Shown here piece by piece: positions 45,881 to 54,660 of a stretch of 64,000 nt of DNA. Position 1 is the first letter of the stretch. Each line of letters begins with the position of its first letter. A program made the translations under genes and the position numbers. Below the pieces are notes generated by a model. It was not told the DNA's origin and did no database searches. It saw only the letters and a list, made by a program, of their open reading frames with translations. The DNA comes from Comamonadaceae bacterium (GTDB lineage Bacteria > Pseudomonadota > Gammaproteobacteria > Burkholderiales > Burkholderiaceae_C). The stretch lies in contig CANCLK010000004.1 in assembly GCA_947378785.1 (NCBI GenBank), positions 17,893 through 81,892 of the forward strand. The letters are read 5' to 3'.

Positions 45881-46705
45881 TCAATGAGAATCGATGTGTC
45901 GCCGAACCTGAGCAGGTAGCCCCAGCACGACAGCGGCAGGACTTGAAAATTGGATAGATTTCAAGAAGTCCATCCAACCTTGCGGGGTCGCAATGGCCAG
46001 ACTGTCTTCGACACCTGCGTCTGCCCACTCTTGTGACAAGGACTGACACAAGGCCGGCCCAAACTCAGGGGTGGCACTGGCCAGAATGTCCGATTCGTTG
46101 AGTAAAACGGAGCACCAAGCTAGGTTCCAGGCGAAGTCGGCATGGGCCACGGTGCTGTGATTGGACGGCACCAACTTGACTTCTGTGTTCAAGATCAGTT
46201 GCTCGATGTGTTCGAGGTCAAGCGGGAGCAGCGTCGATGAATCGACCTGAGCCTGAAGGCTGTTGACCGAGAAAGACTCGATCTCGGAATCAAACCGATT
46301 GATGCCGCCAGGGTGCGCAAAGTCGTGGCCAACGGCAGCAGTCAACACGGTCGCTAACCACAGCTTGTCAACGACCGGTGTCTGCCTGAGTTGAATGCTC
46401 AAAAGGACGGTCAAAGACACCAGGACATCTGCCGTGTGCAGGCTGTTGTGATAAGCCGGCTGGGGCGCTTCGTGCTGCTCTATGCGCTGTGCAATTTGCA
46501 TGGCATAGCCGTTCAAGGCTTCGACTCGCTGAAAGTCTTGAATCTGATCTTGATCCCTCAAGCCAAGCACCTGCTGGCAGGCCATCAACACCGCCGGCAA
46601 GCCGACCCAGTCTTGCTGCCAAGACAGTCGCAAAGCGCTCAGGCTATCGATCAAACCACCCGACCAGTCTTGCGGGTCGACTCGCAAATGAAACTGGTTT
46701 TTCAT
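45881..46705 (-). CDS. Class I (PDEase_I-fold) 3',5'-cyclic-nucleotide phosphodiesterase homologue
   Basis: YHNSLHTADVLVS and HDFAHPGGINRF (fits H-D-[LIVMFY]-x-H-x-[AG]-x2-N-x-[LIVMFY]) plus downstream Asp in VLLNESDILAS. Confidence 0.85.
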   Translation of the reverse strand: MKNQFHLRVDPQDWSGGLIDSLSALRLSWQQDWVGLPAVLMACQQVLGLRDQDQIQDFQRVEALNGYAMQIAQRIEQHEAPQPAYHNSLHTADVLVSLTVLLSIQLRQTPVVDKLWLATVLTAAVGHDFAHPGGINRFDSEIESFSVNSLQAQVDSSTLLPLDLEHIEQLILNTEVKLVPSNHSTVAHADFAWNLAWCSVLLNESDILASATPEFGPALCQSLSQEWADAGVEDSLAIATPQGWMDFLKSIQFSSPAAVVLGLPAQVRRHIDSH

Positions 46706-46913
46706 GGGGTAGTCATTGTTTTCAGGCGGGGCGTGTGGATAAAAACGCTGCTAACTGTAGCGAATTTTTTGAGGGGCAAAGAAATAATCCATGAATATCA
46801 AACGCATCGTTAGAGATGACGGCACCTGTCTGTCTCGATGGCGTCCTTAAAAATGGACAGCATAAAGTGGTTTCAAATATGATGATCGCAACGGATCACC
46901 CCATCAGAAACGC

Positions 46914-48191
46914 ATGGCCAACATCATCGGCGCTATCGCCGCATCCCACACCCCCACCATCGGCTTTGCCTTTGACAAGAACCAGCCAAAAGACCCCGTC
47001 TGGGGCCCGATCTTTGAGGCCTTTGCACCGGTGCGAGCGTGGATCAAGGAGAAGCAACCGGACGTGATGTTCGTCATTTACAACGACCACGTCACCTCGT
47101 TTTTCTTTGACCACTACTCCGCATTCACGCTGGGGGTGGGTGCGTCGTACCCGGTGGCCGACGAAGGCGGCGGTGCCCGCAAACTGCCGCCCCTGAAAGG
47201 TCACACCGGGCTGGCGCGTCATATCGGCCAGTCGCTGATGACGGATGAGTTCGACATGTCTTTCTTTCAGGACAAGGCGTTGGACCATGGATGCTTTTCG
47301 CCGATGTCGATGTTGTGCCCGCACGAGCCAGATTGGCCCGTGCCGGTGGTGCCACTGCAAGTGGGCGTGTTGCAATTTCCGGTGCCTTCGGCCAAGCGCT
47401 GCTACAAGCTGGGCCAAGCCTTGCGCAGAGCCATCGAGAGCTACCCTGAAGACCTCAAGGTGGTCATCGTGGCCACCGGTGGTTTGTCGCATCAGGTGCA
47501 TGGTGAACGGGCGGGTTTCAATAACCCGGCTTGGGATTCTCAGTTCCTTGACTTGATTGAGAAAGACCCAGTGCGCTTGACTGAGATGACGCAGGCTGAA
47601 CTGGCCGAACTGGGTGGCCTTGAGGGGGCTGAAGTGATCATGTGGCTGATCATGCGTGGGGCGCTCTCAGCGCAAATTAAGAAAGTTCATCAGACCTATT
47701 ACCTGCCGTCGATGACCGGCATTGCCACGGCCATTTATGAGAACGAAGCCAGCGCGCCCGTGGCCGGTGAAGTGCTGCGTCATCGCGCCCGCATGGCAGA
47801 ACAACTGGCCGGTGCCGAGCGTTTGCAAGGGACGTATTTATTTGACCTCGAGCGCAGCGTCAAGACCTACCGCCTGAACAAATTTTTGCGCGACATGCGC
47901 GAGCCTGCGCACCGCGAAGCGTTCGTGCAGGATGAAGAAGCTCTCTACGCCCGTGCCGGTTTGAGCCCAGAAGAACAAGACCTGCTGCGCCGCCGTGACT
48001 GGCGTGGGCTGATCCATCACGGTTGCATCTTCTTCGGTCTGGAAAAGTTCGGCGCTGTGTTGGGCATCTCTAACTTGCACATTTACGCAGCGATGCGTGG
48101 ACAAAGCCTAGAGGACTTTCAGCAGACGCGAAATGCCCCTGGCGCGATGTATTCGGTGGCGTCTACCGATGCCAGCAAGGCAGATTTTTAG
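46914..48191 (+). CDS. galA: Class III extradiol dioxygenase, fused LigB-LigA form; likely gallate dioxygenase (alternatively protocatechuate 4,5-dioxygenase)
   Basis: MANIIGAIAASHTPTIGFAFDKN...VIYNDHVTSFFFDHYSAFTLG; 425 aa with C-terminal LigA-like domain. Confidence 0.85.
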   Translation: MANIIGAIAASHTPTIGFAFDKNQPKDPVWGPIFEAFAPVRAWIKEKQPDVMFVIYNDHVTSFFFDHYSAFTLGVGASYPVADEGGGARKLPPLKGHTGLARHIGQSLMTDEFDMSFFQDKALDHGCFSPMSMLCPHEPDWPVPVVPLQVGVLQFPVPSAKRCYKLGQALRRAIESYPEDLKVVIVATGGLSHQVHGERAGFNNPAWDSQFLDLIEKDPVRLTEMTQAELAELGGLEGAEVIMWLIMRGALSAQIKKVHQTYYLPSMTGIATAIYENEASAPVAGEVLRHRARMAEQLAGAERLQGTYLFDLERSVKTYRLNKFLRDMREPAHREAFVQDEEALYARAGLSPEEQDLLRRRDWRGLIHHGCIFFGLEKFGAVLGISNLHIYAAMRGQSLEDFQQTRNAPGAMYSVASTDASKADF

Positions 48192-48217
48192 GCTGCGTGA
48201 TTTGTCAGCGTCAGTGC

Positions 48218-49039
48218 TTAGAAGCCAAAGTGTTTTTGAGGTGCTGACCACATCATGACCTCACGCTCTGACTTGGAAAACTGGCTTTCAAAGACTTTGA
48301 GCATCGGGCCGTAGTCGAGCCGGAAAGGGGCCTTGAGGTATGGCCAGTCAGAGGCCCAAACGCATTGTTGGGTGCCGAAATTTTGCACAAGTTCATCTAA
48401 AAACGGCCGGACATCGGGGAACGGGAAACCGGCTTTCGAGAATTTGGCATAGCCCGACATTTTGACCACCGCACGGCCTTCGCGCCCGAGGGCCAGCAAA
48501 GCCTGAAAACCAGCTTGCTGTGTTTTAGCGTCGATGGCTGGGCGGCCACAATGGTCAAACATCAGCTTGCCGTCAACGCGCTTGAGCATGGGCATGAACT
48601 GGACCAGCTGATCGTTTTCGACTTGAAACTGCGCCCACAGGTCGAGATCTTTCAAGCGCCTGAGCAAGGGCTCAATGTCGGCGTAATACTCAAAACCATG
48701 CAGCGACGGATTGAACGCCAAGCCGATGACGCCACTGGCCTTGAGCTCTTTCAACGTTTCGAGCGAGCAGTCGTTGGACACCACGGCAATGCCCTTGAAC
48801 TTCCCCTCGCCATTTTTGATCGCGTCCAATAGGCAGCGGTTGTCTGTGCCGTAGCCGGAGTTAGGCCCGACCAGCAGCGCATGTTCCACGGCATAACAAG
48901 CCATCACCTCTTTGAAATACTGCGCGTCGCCCATCTCTTGGCCTGCTGGGCGATACGCCACGTCTGGCCCGTATGGAAACCGGGCCGGGTCTAGAACATG
49001 GCAGTGCGCGTCGATCTTTCTTTCCGTCAGAACGCTCAT
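48218..49039 (-). CDS. Amidohydrolase-2 family hydrolase (2-pyrone-4,6-dicarboxylate lactonase-like)
   Basis: KIDAHCHVLDPARFPYGPDVAYRP, LMFDHCGRPAID, WASDWPYLKAPFR. Confidence 0.82.
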   Translation of the reverse strand: MSVLTERKIDAHCHVLDPARFPYGPDVAYRPAGQEMGDAQYFKEVMACYAVEHALLVGPNSGYGTDNRCLLDAIKNGEGKFKGIAVVSNDCSLETLKELKASGVIGLAFNPSLHGFEYYADIEPLLRRLKDLDLWAQFQVENDQLVQFMPMLKRVDGKLMFDHCGRPAIDAKTQQAGFQALLALGREGRAVVKMSGYAKFSKAGFPFPDVRPFLDELVQNFGTQQCVWASDWPYLKAPFRLDYGPMLKVFESQFSKSEREVMMWSAPQKHFGF

Positions 49040-49049
49040 TGGCGGCGCA

Positions 49050-49889
49050 TCAAAAAGTGGCCAAGACGGCCTGCTTCAATTCATCGGTGATCTCGGGCAT
49101 GACACCGAACCACGATTTGAAGGCGGGGCGCGCCTGATTCAGCAGCATGCCCAAGCCGTTGGCGGTCTTGTTGCCACGCAGGCGAGCGGCTTCTAGCAAA
49201 GGCGTCTCGAGCGGAATGTAAATGGCGTCCGAAACCATGGCGGTTGTGGGCAACGCGTCCAGCGTCACATCCAGCGGCGGCTGGCCATACATACCTTGGT
49301 TGGTGGTGTTGACCAAGAGCGCACAGCCGTCCATGGCGCTGTTGCGTTCAGTCCAGGGAATGACTTTGACGATGTGTTCATACCCGGCGGCCAAGGCCTG
49401 CGCTTTGTCGAGGGTTCGGTTCACCAGACGAATTTCTGTGGCACCTTGATCGATCAAACTGAGAACAACCGCCCGTGACGCACCGCCCGCACCCAGCACA
49501 ACAATCGGGCCTGCATCTGCCCGCCAATCGGGATTGGCGTCTTTCAGGCTTTGAATGTAGCCATAGCCGTCATGGTTGAAGCCATGCAGGCTTCCATCCG
49601 CTTGCACCACCACGCAATTGATCGCCCCCATGCGCAGCGCCAGAGGGTCCACGACGTCCATCAACTTGAGCGCCTCGACCTTGTGCGGCTGGGTCACATT
49701 GCAGCCCGCCAACCCCAAAGCGGAGAGCCCACGGATGGCTGCCGCTAAGTTGTGAGCCTCGACCGGAAAGTGGCCGTAAGCACCTCTTAAACCGTGCTGG
49801 GCAATCCAGTAGTTGTGAAGTATCGGGGAGCGTGACTGGGTGATGGGCATGCCCATCACACCGGCCAATGTGAATTTTCTGTTGTCCAT
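49050..49889 (-). CDS. aroE: Shikimate dehydrogenase family protein
   Basis: GVMGMPITQSRSPILHNYWIAQHGL, GCNVTQPHKVEAL, VVLGAGGASRAVVLSL, LVNTTNQGM. Confidence 0.92.
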   Translation of the reverse strand: MDNRKFTLAGVMGMPITQSRSPILHNYWIAQHGLRGAYGHFPVEAHNLAAAIRGLSALGLAGCNVTQPHKVEALKLMDVVDPLALRMGAINCVVVQADGSLHGFNHDGYGYIQSLKDANPDWRADAGPIVVLGAGGASRAVVLSLIDQGATEIRLVNRTLDKAQALAAGYEHIVKVIPWTERNSAMDGCALLVNTTNQGMYGQPPLDVTLDALPTTAMVSDAIYIPLETPLLEAARLRGNKTANGLGMLLNQARPAFKSWFGVMPEITDELKQAVLATF

Positions 49890-49909
49890 GGGGTAAACGA
49901 CGGTTCCTG

Positions 49910-51046
49910 TTATTTTTTGTTGACGGGCGGCAAGATGCTGGTGACAACTTGCTTGCCCGCGACCACCTTGGTCATGTAGCTCTCACGGTCTAGGTCGCCT
50001 TTGTCGTCATAGCTGATGTCCAGCAAGAGACCTGGGTTGGCTTTGGCCGAGAGACTGAGATTTTTCATCGCAGCGGCAAAAGCTTTGGCATCGAATTTTC
50101 CGATTTTTTCGGTCACTGCCTTGACAGTGTAAATACCGATGTAGCCTTTGAGGCCGTTGTGGTCTGTCTTGGACTTGAACTCGCGTTGGTAGGCGGCATC
50201 AAATTTCTTGACATTGGCCTGTGGTGCATCGGCTGTCAGGCCCACATGAGCGATCGCGCCATTGGCCGCGTCACCGGCGAGCTCGATCACCTTCTGGCTG
50301 GTCAGGGTGGTTTCACCGATGATGGGTTTTTTGTAGCCTTGCTTCTTGAGCTCGCGCAGCAAACGGGCGGACTCTTCTTCGTTGGAGTAGACGAACACGC
50401 CATCGCTGTTGGACTGCTTGACCTTGATCACGGCGCTGCTGAAATCTACCTGACCGGGTTCTGTTGAGACGTCTGCACCGACCTTGATGCCCTGCGCTTC
50501 GAGGGCTTTCATGATGAGGTCGCGGCCACCTTTGCCAAAGTCGTTGTTGACATAGATCACGTCGACAGTTTTAGCCTTGATGGTGTTTTTGATGTAGCCC
50601 GCGATTTTCGGCATGGCGGTGGCTTGGGTGAACGAGGTTCTGAAGACGTAGGGGTTGCCTTGCTCCGTGATGGCAGCCGCTTCGCCGCCCGTGAAGTTTG
50701 GAATCTCAGCGCGGCGGGTGGCCGCCATGCTGACCATGATGGAGCCAGAAAAGACGGGCCCCATGACCACGTAGGCTTCGTTGTCAACGGCTTTTTCGGC
50801 CAGACCTTTGGCCACCCCGGGGTTGGATTGGGTGTCGTTGGAGGTGTAGTCAATCTTGCGGCCCAAGATGCCGCCTGCCGCGTTGATCTCTTTGACGGCG
50901 AGTTTCATGCCGTTGTCAAAATTGGTGCCTGACGTCGCGCCTGTGCCACTGAGCTCAACAAGACCGACGATCTTCACGGTTTGGGCCTGTGCCACGCCCA
51001 TTGCGAACAATGCGCCGATCAATGTCAATTTTAAGAATGTCTTCAT
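49910..51046 (-). CDS. Branched-chain amino-acid type ABC transporter substrate-binding protein
   Basis: MKTFLKLTLIGALFAMGVAQAQTVKIVGLVELSGTGATSGTNFDNGMKLAVKEINAAGG. Confidence 0.92.
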   Translation of the reverse strand: MKTFLKLTLIGALFAMGVAQAQTVKIVGLVELSGTGATSGTNFDNGMKLAVKEINAAGGILGRKIDYTSNDTQSNPGVAKGLAEKAVDNEAYVVMGPVFSGSIMVSMAATRRAEIPNFTGGEAAAITEQGNPYVFRTSFTQATAMPKIAGYIKNTIKAKTVDVIYVNNDFGKGGRDLIMKALEAQGIKVGADVSTEPGQVDFSSAVIKVKQSNSDGVFVYSNEEESARLLRELKKQGYKKPIIGETTLTSQKVIELAGDAANGAIAHVGLTADAPQANVKKFDAAYQREFKSKTDHNGLKGYIGIYTVKAVTEKIGKFDAKAFAAAMKNLSLSAKANPGLLLDISYDDKGDLDRESYMTKVVAGKQVVTSILPPVNKK

Positions 51047-51160
51047 GCCTGTCTCCATGTTGTAAGGGCTTCAAAAGCCGCACATTATCAATGGGAAGTT
51101 GGCACGATGACAAGATAACCATTCTTCTTGCGTGATAACCCTTGGATCGCTTTCAATAAC

Positions 51161-53287
51161 TCAAACCAGCGCGTTCAGGTCTTCTTCAATCTCAGCCAGC
51201 AGTGCTTTGAGGTGGCCGTAGTCCACGGGTTTGACCAGGTGGTAATCGAAGCCCGCAGCCAATGATCGGGCTTTGTCGCTGGCTTGACCGTAGCCGGTGA
51301 GGGCAATCATTTTGGTGCTCAAAAGGTGTGGAAACTCGCGCAACTTTTGGGCGAGTTCCGTGCCGTCCATGTCTGGCAATCCGATGTCCAGAATAAAGAT
51401 ATCCGGACTGTCGTGGTCTTTCTGGGCCAGCGCCAGTGTCGAGAGCCCGTCAAAGCTCACGGTGACCTCGAAGCCATCCATTTGCAGCAGCATGGCCAGC
51501 GTCTGCGCGGCGTCGACGTTGTCGTCCACCAAGTGCAATTTCAACGCCCGCGAGGACTTGGCAGGTGATGCGGCGACCACCGGCGCGGGTAAATCCTCGA
51601 TGCGTGCGCAGGGTAAATAAATGTTGAAGCTGGAGCCCTTGCCGAGTCCTGGGCTGTCAGCTGTAACCCGTCCGCCATGCATTTGAACCAGACTTTTGAC
51701 CAGTGCCAAGCCAAGGCCAAGACCCCCTTGGCGACGGCCAGAGCTGCGTTCCCCTTGTGTGAAAAGGTCAAATATTTCAGGCATCAGGTCAGGGTCAATG
51801 CCACTGCCGTTGTCCCCGACCGTCATGCGGAGTTCGTCAGCTTCAATGGCCACCCGAAGATCAAGATAGCCGCCTTCCGGGGTGTACTTGGCGGCGTTGT
51901 TCAAGAGGTTGCTGGTGACTTGAACCAGCCTGGCGTGGTCACCACGGACGGGCATGGGGCCGGGCGGAAGGGAGACTGAAAAGTGATGGTGACTCGACTC
52001 GATGAGTGGCCTGATCTGTTCGGTCGCCACGGCCACCACGGTGGCAAAGTCGATGGTTTCGAGTTTCAGCGCGACTTGGCCGCGCGTGATTCTGGAGATG
52101 TCCAGCAAGTCATCAATGATGCGCGCCATGTGCTTGGCCTGGTTGCCGATGATCTGGCCGGTGCGCTGAATGAGCGGGTCGTCTTGCGCCGTCAGTTTGA
52201 GCATTTCGGCCCCGCTCATGATGGGGGCCAGTGGGTTGCGCAGTTCGTGCGCCAGCATGGCGACAAACTCGTCTTTGCGTTTGTCGGCGCGTTTCAGTGC
52301 GTCGGCCAAGTCGACCAGCTTTTGCCCTTCACGGGTGAGTGCCTGACGCTGCTCATACAGTCGGTCTAGCATCTGGTTGATGGACGTGGACAGGCTGGCA
52401 ACTTCTTCCGTGTCGGTGGTTTGCGCACGTTCCTGGCTCAGGCCATCCCTCACCAAGTGGCTGGCGAAGAGTTGAAGCTTGCGCAGGTCCCGGGTGAGCA
52501 CAGAGGCCATGTGGGCTCCGCCGATCACGACCGCGACGAAGAGGCCCAATACCAGCAAGAAGATCGGTACATAAAGGGGCGAGAGCGAACGGTTGCTGTC
52601 CAAGGGTGAGACGCCTTGAACCCGAAAATCAAGCGCCGCAAACACAGCGGGCACCTCCACCGGACTTGTCTGGTTTGGCTCACCCGCAAGGGGTGCGCCC
52701 CAGAGCAGCTTCATGTGCTCATCAGCATGCAGCGCACTCAATGCTATTTTGTATAGAAGTCCACCCTCTGGTGTTGTTGTGCGCGGATAAACCAACGGGG
52801 CCAGGGCCACCAATTCTTGGCTGTCGCCATTTGAAAAGATAGCGGAAGCAGGGCGGCCCAGTTTGAGTTTTTGGCTCAACCACGCACGCTCATCTGCTGA
52901 AAATTGCGCATTGTTGCTGGCGATTTCTGCGCCTTCAAAGTCGGTGAAAAGCACTTGCACTGGGATGCCGTTCACTTGTCGGATGCCCCCCAGAAAAGGC
53001 TGAAGATAAGTTTCTTTGCCCGCGCTGTCGACGAGACCTGTGGCCAAAATCGTACTGGCCGCAACTTCCGTCATTCGGGTGGCCAGCGCGGTCAGGTTGA
53101 GGCCGATGGTCTGCGCATGAAACTGCCGCTCGCGGGCGGCGAGTTCGTGCATGGCGTCCTCGTGTTGACGTGTCAGCAGCCACCAAGACGCGAGAGATGT
53201 CAGCAGCAGCGCGCCAGCAGCCAAACCGGCAGCGGCCAAGGCAAAACGCCGGGCCAGACTGGTGGGCAGTGAAGTTCTTGTGAACAT
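51161..53287 (-). CDS. Hybrid sensor histidine kinase / receiver
   Basis: Two TM, HAMP-like linker, FVAMLAHELRNPLAPI H-box, DNGSGIDPDLMPEIFDLF, GLGLGLALVKSLV, REC with FILDIGLPDMDG. Confidence 0.95.
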   Translation of the reverse strand: MFTRTSLPTSLARRFALAAAGLAAGALLLTSLASWWLLTRQHEDAMHELAARERQFHAQTIGLNLTALATRMTEVAASTILATGLVDSAGKETYLQPFLGGIRQVNGIPVQVLFTDFEGAEIASNNAQFSADERAWLSQKLKLGRPASAIFSNGDSQELVALAPLVYPRTTTPEGGLLYKIALSALHADEHMKLLWGAPLAGEPNQTSPVEVPAVFAALDFRVQGVSPLDSNRSLSPLYVPIFLLVLGLFVAVVIGGAHMASVLTRDLRKLQLFASHLVRDGLSQERAQTTDTEEVASLSTSINQMLDRLYEQRQALTREGQKLVDLADALKRADKRKDEFVAMLAHELRNPLAPIMSGAEMLKLTAQDDPLIQRTGQIIGNQAKHMARIIDDLLDISRITRGQVALKLETIDFATVVAVATEQIRPLIESSHHHFSVSLPPGPMPVRGDHARLVQVTSNLLNNAAKYTPEGGYLDLRVAIEADELRMTVGDNGSGIDPDLMPEIFDLFTQGERSSGRRQGGLGLGLALVKSLVQMHGGRVTADSPGLGKGSSFNIYLPCARIEDLPAPVVAASPAKSSRALKLHLVDDNVDAAQTLAMLLQMDGFEVTVSFDGLSTLALAQKDHDSPDIFILDIGLPDMDGTELAQKLREFPHLLSTKMIALTGYGQASDKARSLAAGFDYHLVKPVDYGHLKALLAEIEEDLNALV

Positions 53288-53301
53288 AGGTTGAATGGGC
53301 T

Positions 53302-54549
53302 TTAAGCCGGAACCAGCACGCCGTCAGCACGGTAGCGCGCCATCAGCAGCTGCTGGCTGTCAAAGGCTTCATGTCGGCTGGCGGTGAAGGCTGGCGCATA
53401 GCGCCTGACCAGACCTTGGTGGGCGGGTATGCGTTCAAGTGCGCGGCGCACCGCACTGCGGTCGGTGGACTTCGCGAGTTGAACTGCTTTGGCCAGAATG
53501 TGCACGGCATCGTAAGCATGCGCTACACCGACAGGGCTTTCAATGTCTTCAATGCGCTTGATGCCCAACTCTGCGGCTGCGTTCATGAAACGCTGAAGTT
53601 CTGCCTTGCCGGCGTTGAAAAAGCTGAATGTCTGGATCACCGAAAAATCGACGTCTTTCAGCGCGGGTCCGGCTTCGCTGAAAAAACGGCCGCCTGTGAC
53701 ACCCCAGTGGCTGATGATGGGGATGCGTTTGTCAGGTGGTAGTGCCGAGACTTCACGGACCAAGAGCGCTGCTTCGTCGTCATTGGCAACCAGCACAATG
53801 GCTTTGGCGCCAGCGGCAAGGAGTTTGAGGTAGCGGTCGACCAAGGTGGGTTCTTGCCAGTTGTACCAAACGGTGTCCACGATGACAGGGGAGCGGTGTG
53901 CCGCCATGTATTTTTGGACGGCAACTTGGTTGCTGCGGCCCCATGAGGTGTTGGTGAGCAGCAGGCCGACTTCATTCAACCCGCGTTGCCGCGCACTCTT
54001 CAGCATGTAGGGCATCGCCAGACTGTCGCGCAACGAGAGCCTGAATACGTAGTTAGGCTTGGAGCCGTTGTCAACAATGCCATCGGCCGCTGACCAGACG
54101 GCCATGAAGGGCAGTTTGGCTATTTTGAGGGCCGGCAATTGTTCGATGATCACTGGGCTGAAGCGACCACCCAGCACCGCCACCAGGTCGGGCATGCCTG
54201 CCAATTCTTTGATGTTCTTGATACCACGCGCTGGAATGGAGCGGTGGTCACGCGTCACGACATCTAGAGGGCGACCGCCCAGAACACCGCCAGCTTGATT
54301 GATCTCGTGCATGGCGATGCGTGTGCCGAGTTCTATGGCTTGCGCAGAGGTGCTGTTGGCAAGGCCGAACTCACCGTCTATGCCAATCAGCACAGGCTTG
54401 GCTGTATTCGCCTTGGCCAGCGGGCTGAAGGCTAAAAAAGATGACAGAAAGCCGAGCACCTTTCGACGCGAGATAGCGCGAAAGGGTGGTCTTAAAAAAT
54501 TGGGGTCAACGCAGTCTAGGGAGCGCAAGGCTGGGCTTTGATGCGGCAT
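53302..54549 (-). CDS. Periplasmic ligand-binding protein (LivK-like) adjacent to hybrid kinase
   Basis: KPVLIGIDGEFGLANSTSAQAIELGTRIAMHEINQAGGVLGGRPLDVVTRDHRS. Confidence 0.88.
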   Translation of the reverse strand: MPHQSPALRSLDCVDPNFLRPPFRAISRRKVLGFLSSFLAFSPLAKANTAKPVLIGIDGEFGLANSTSAQAIELGTRIAMHEINQAGGVLGGRPLDVVTRDHRSIPARGIKNIKELAGMPDLVAVLGGRFSPVIIEQLPALKIAKLPFMAVWSAADGIVDNGSKPNYVFRLSLRDSLAMPYMLKSARQRGLNEVGLLLTNTSWGRSNQVAVQKYMAAHRSPVIVDTVWYNWQEPTLVDRYLKLLAAGAKAIVLVANDDEAALLVREVSALPPDKRIPIISHWGVTGGRFFSEAGPALKDVDFSVIQTFSFFNAGKAELQRFMNAAAELGIKRIEDIESPVGVAHAYDAVHILAKAVQLAKSTDRSAVRRALERIPAHQGLVRRYAPAFTASRHEAFDSQQLLMARYRADGVLVPA

Positions 54550-54660
54550 GGGCCATCGGTTGAGTTAGGGGGCAATTTTCACCGCAAAACTGCCCGTACT
54601 GCAACATCCCGCAGCGCCTAATCACGTAACAAATTCGTAACAGTTTGGCGCTGAATTTGA

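Noticed and set aside
45866-45883. TGAGGC-N6-GCCTCA hairpin overlapping the PDE stop codon
   Set aside because: No following T-run; could be a weak structure but not supported as an intrinsic terminator.
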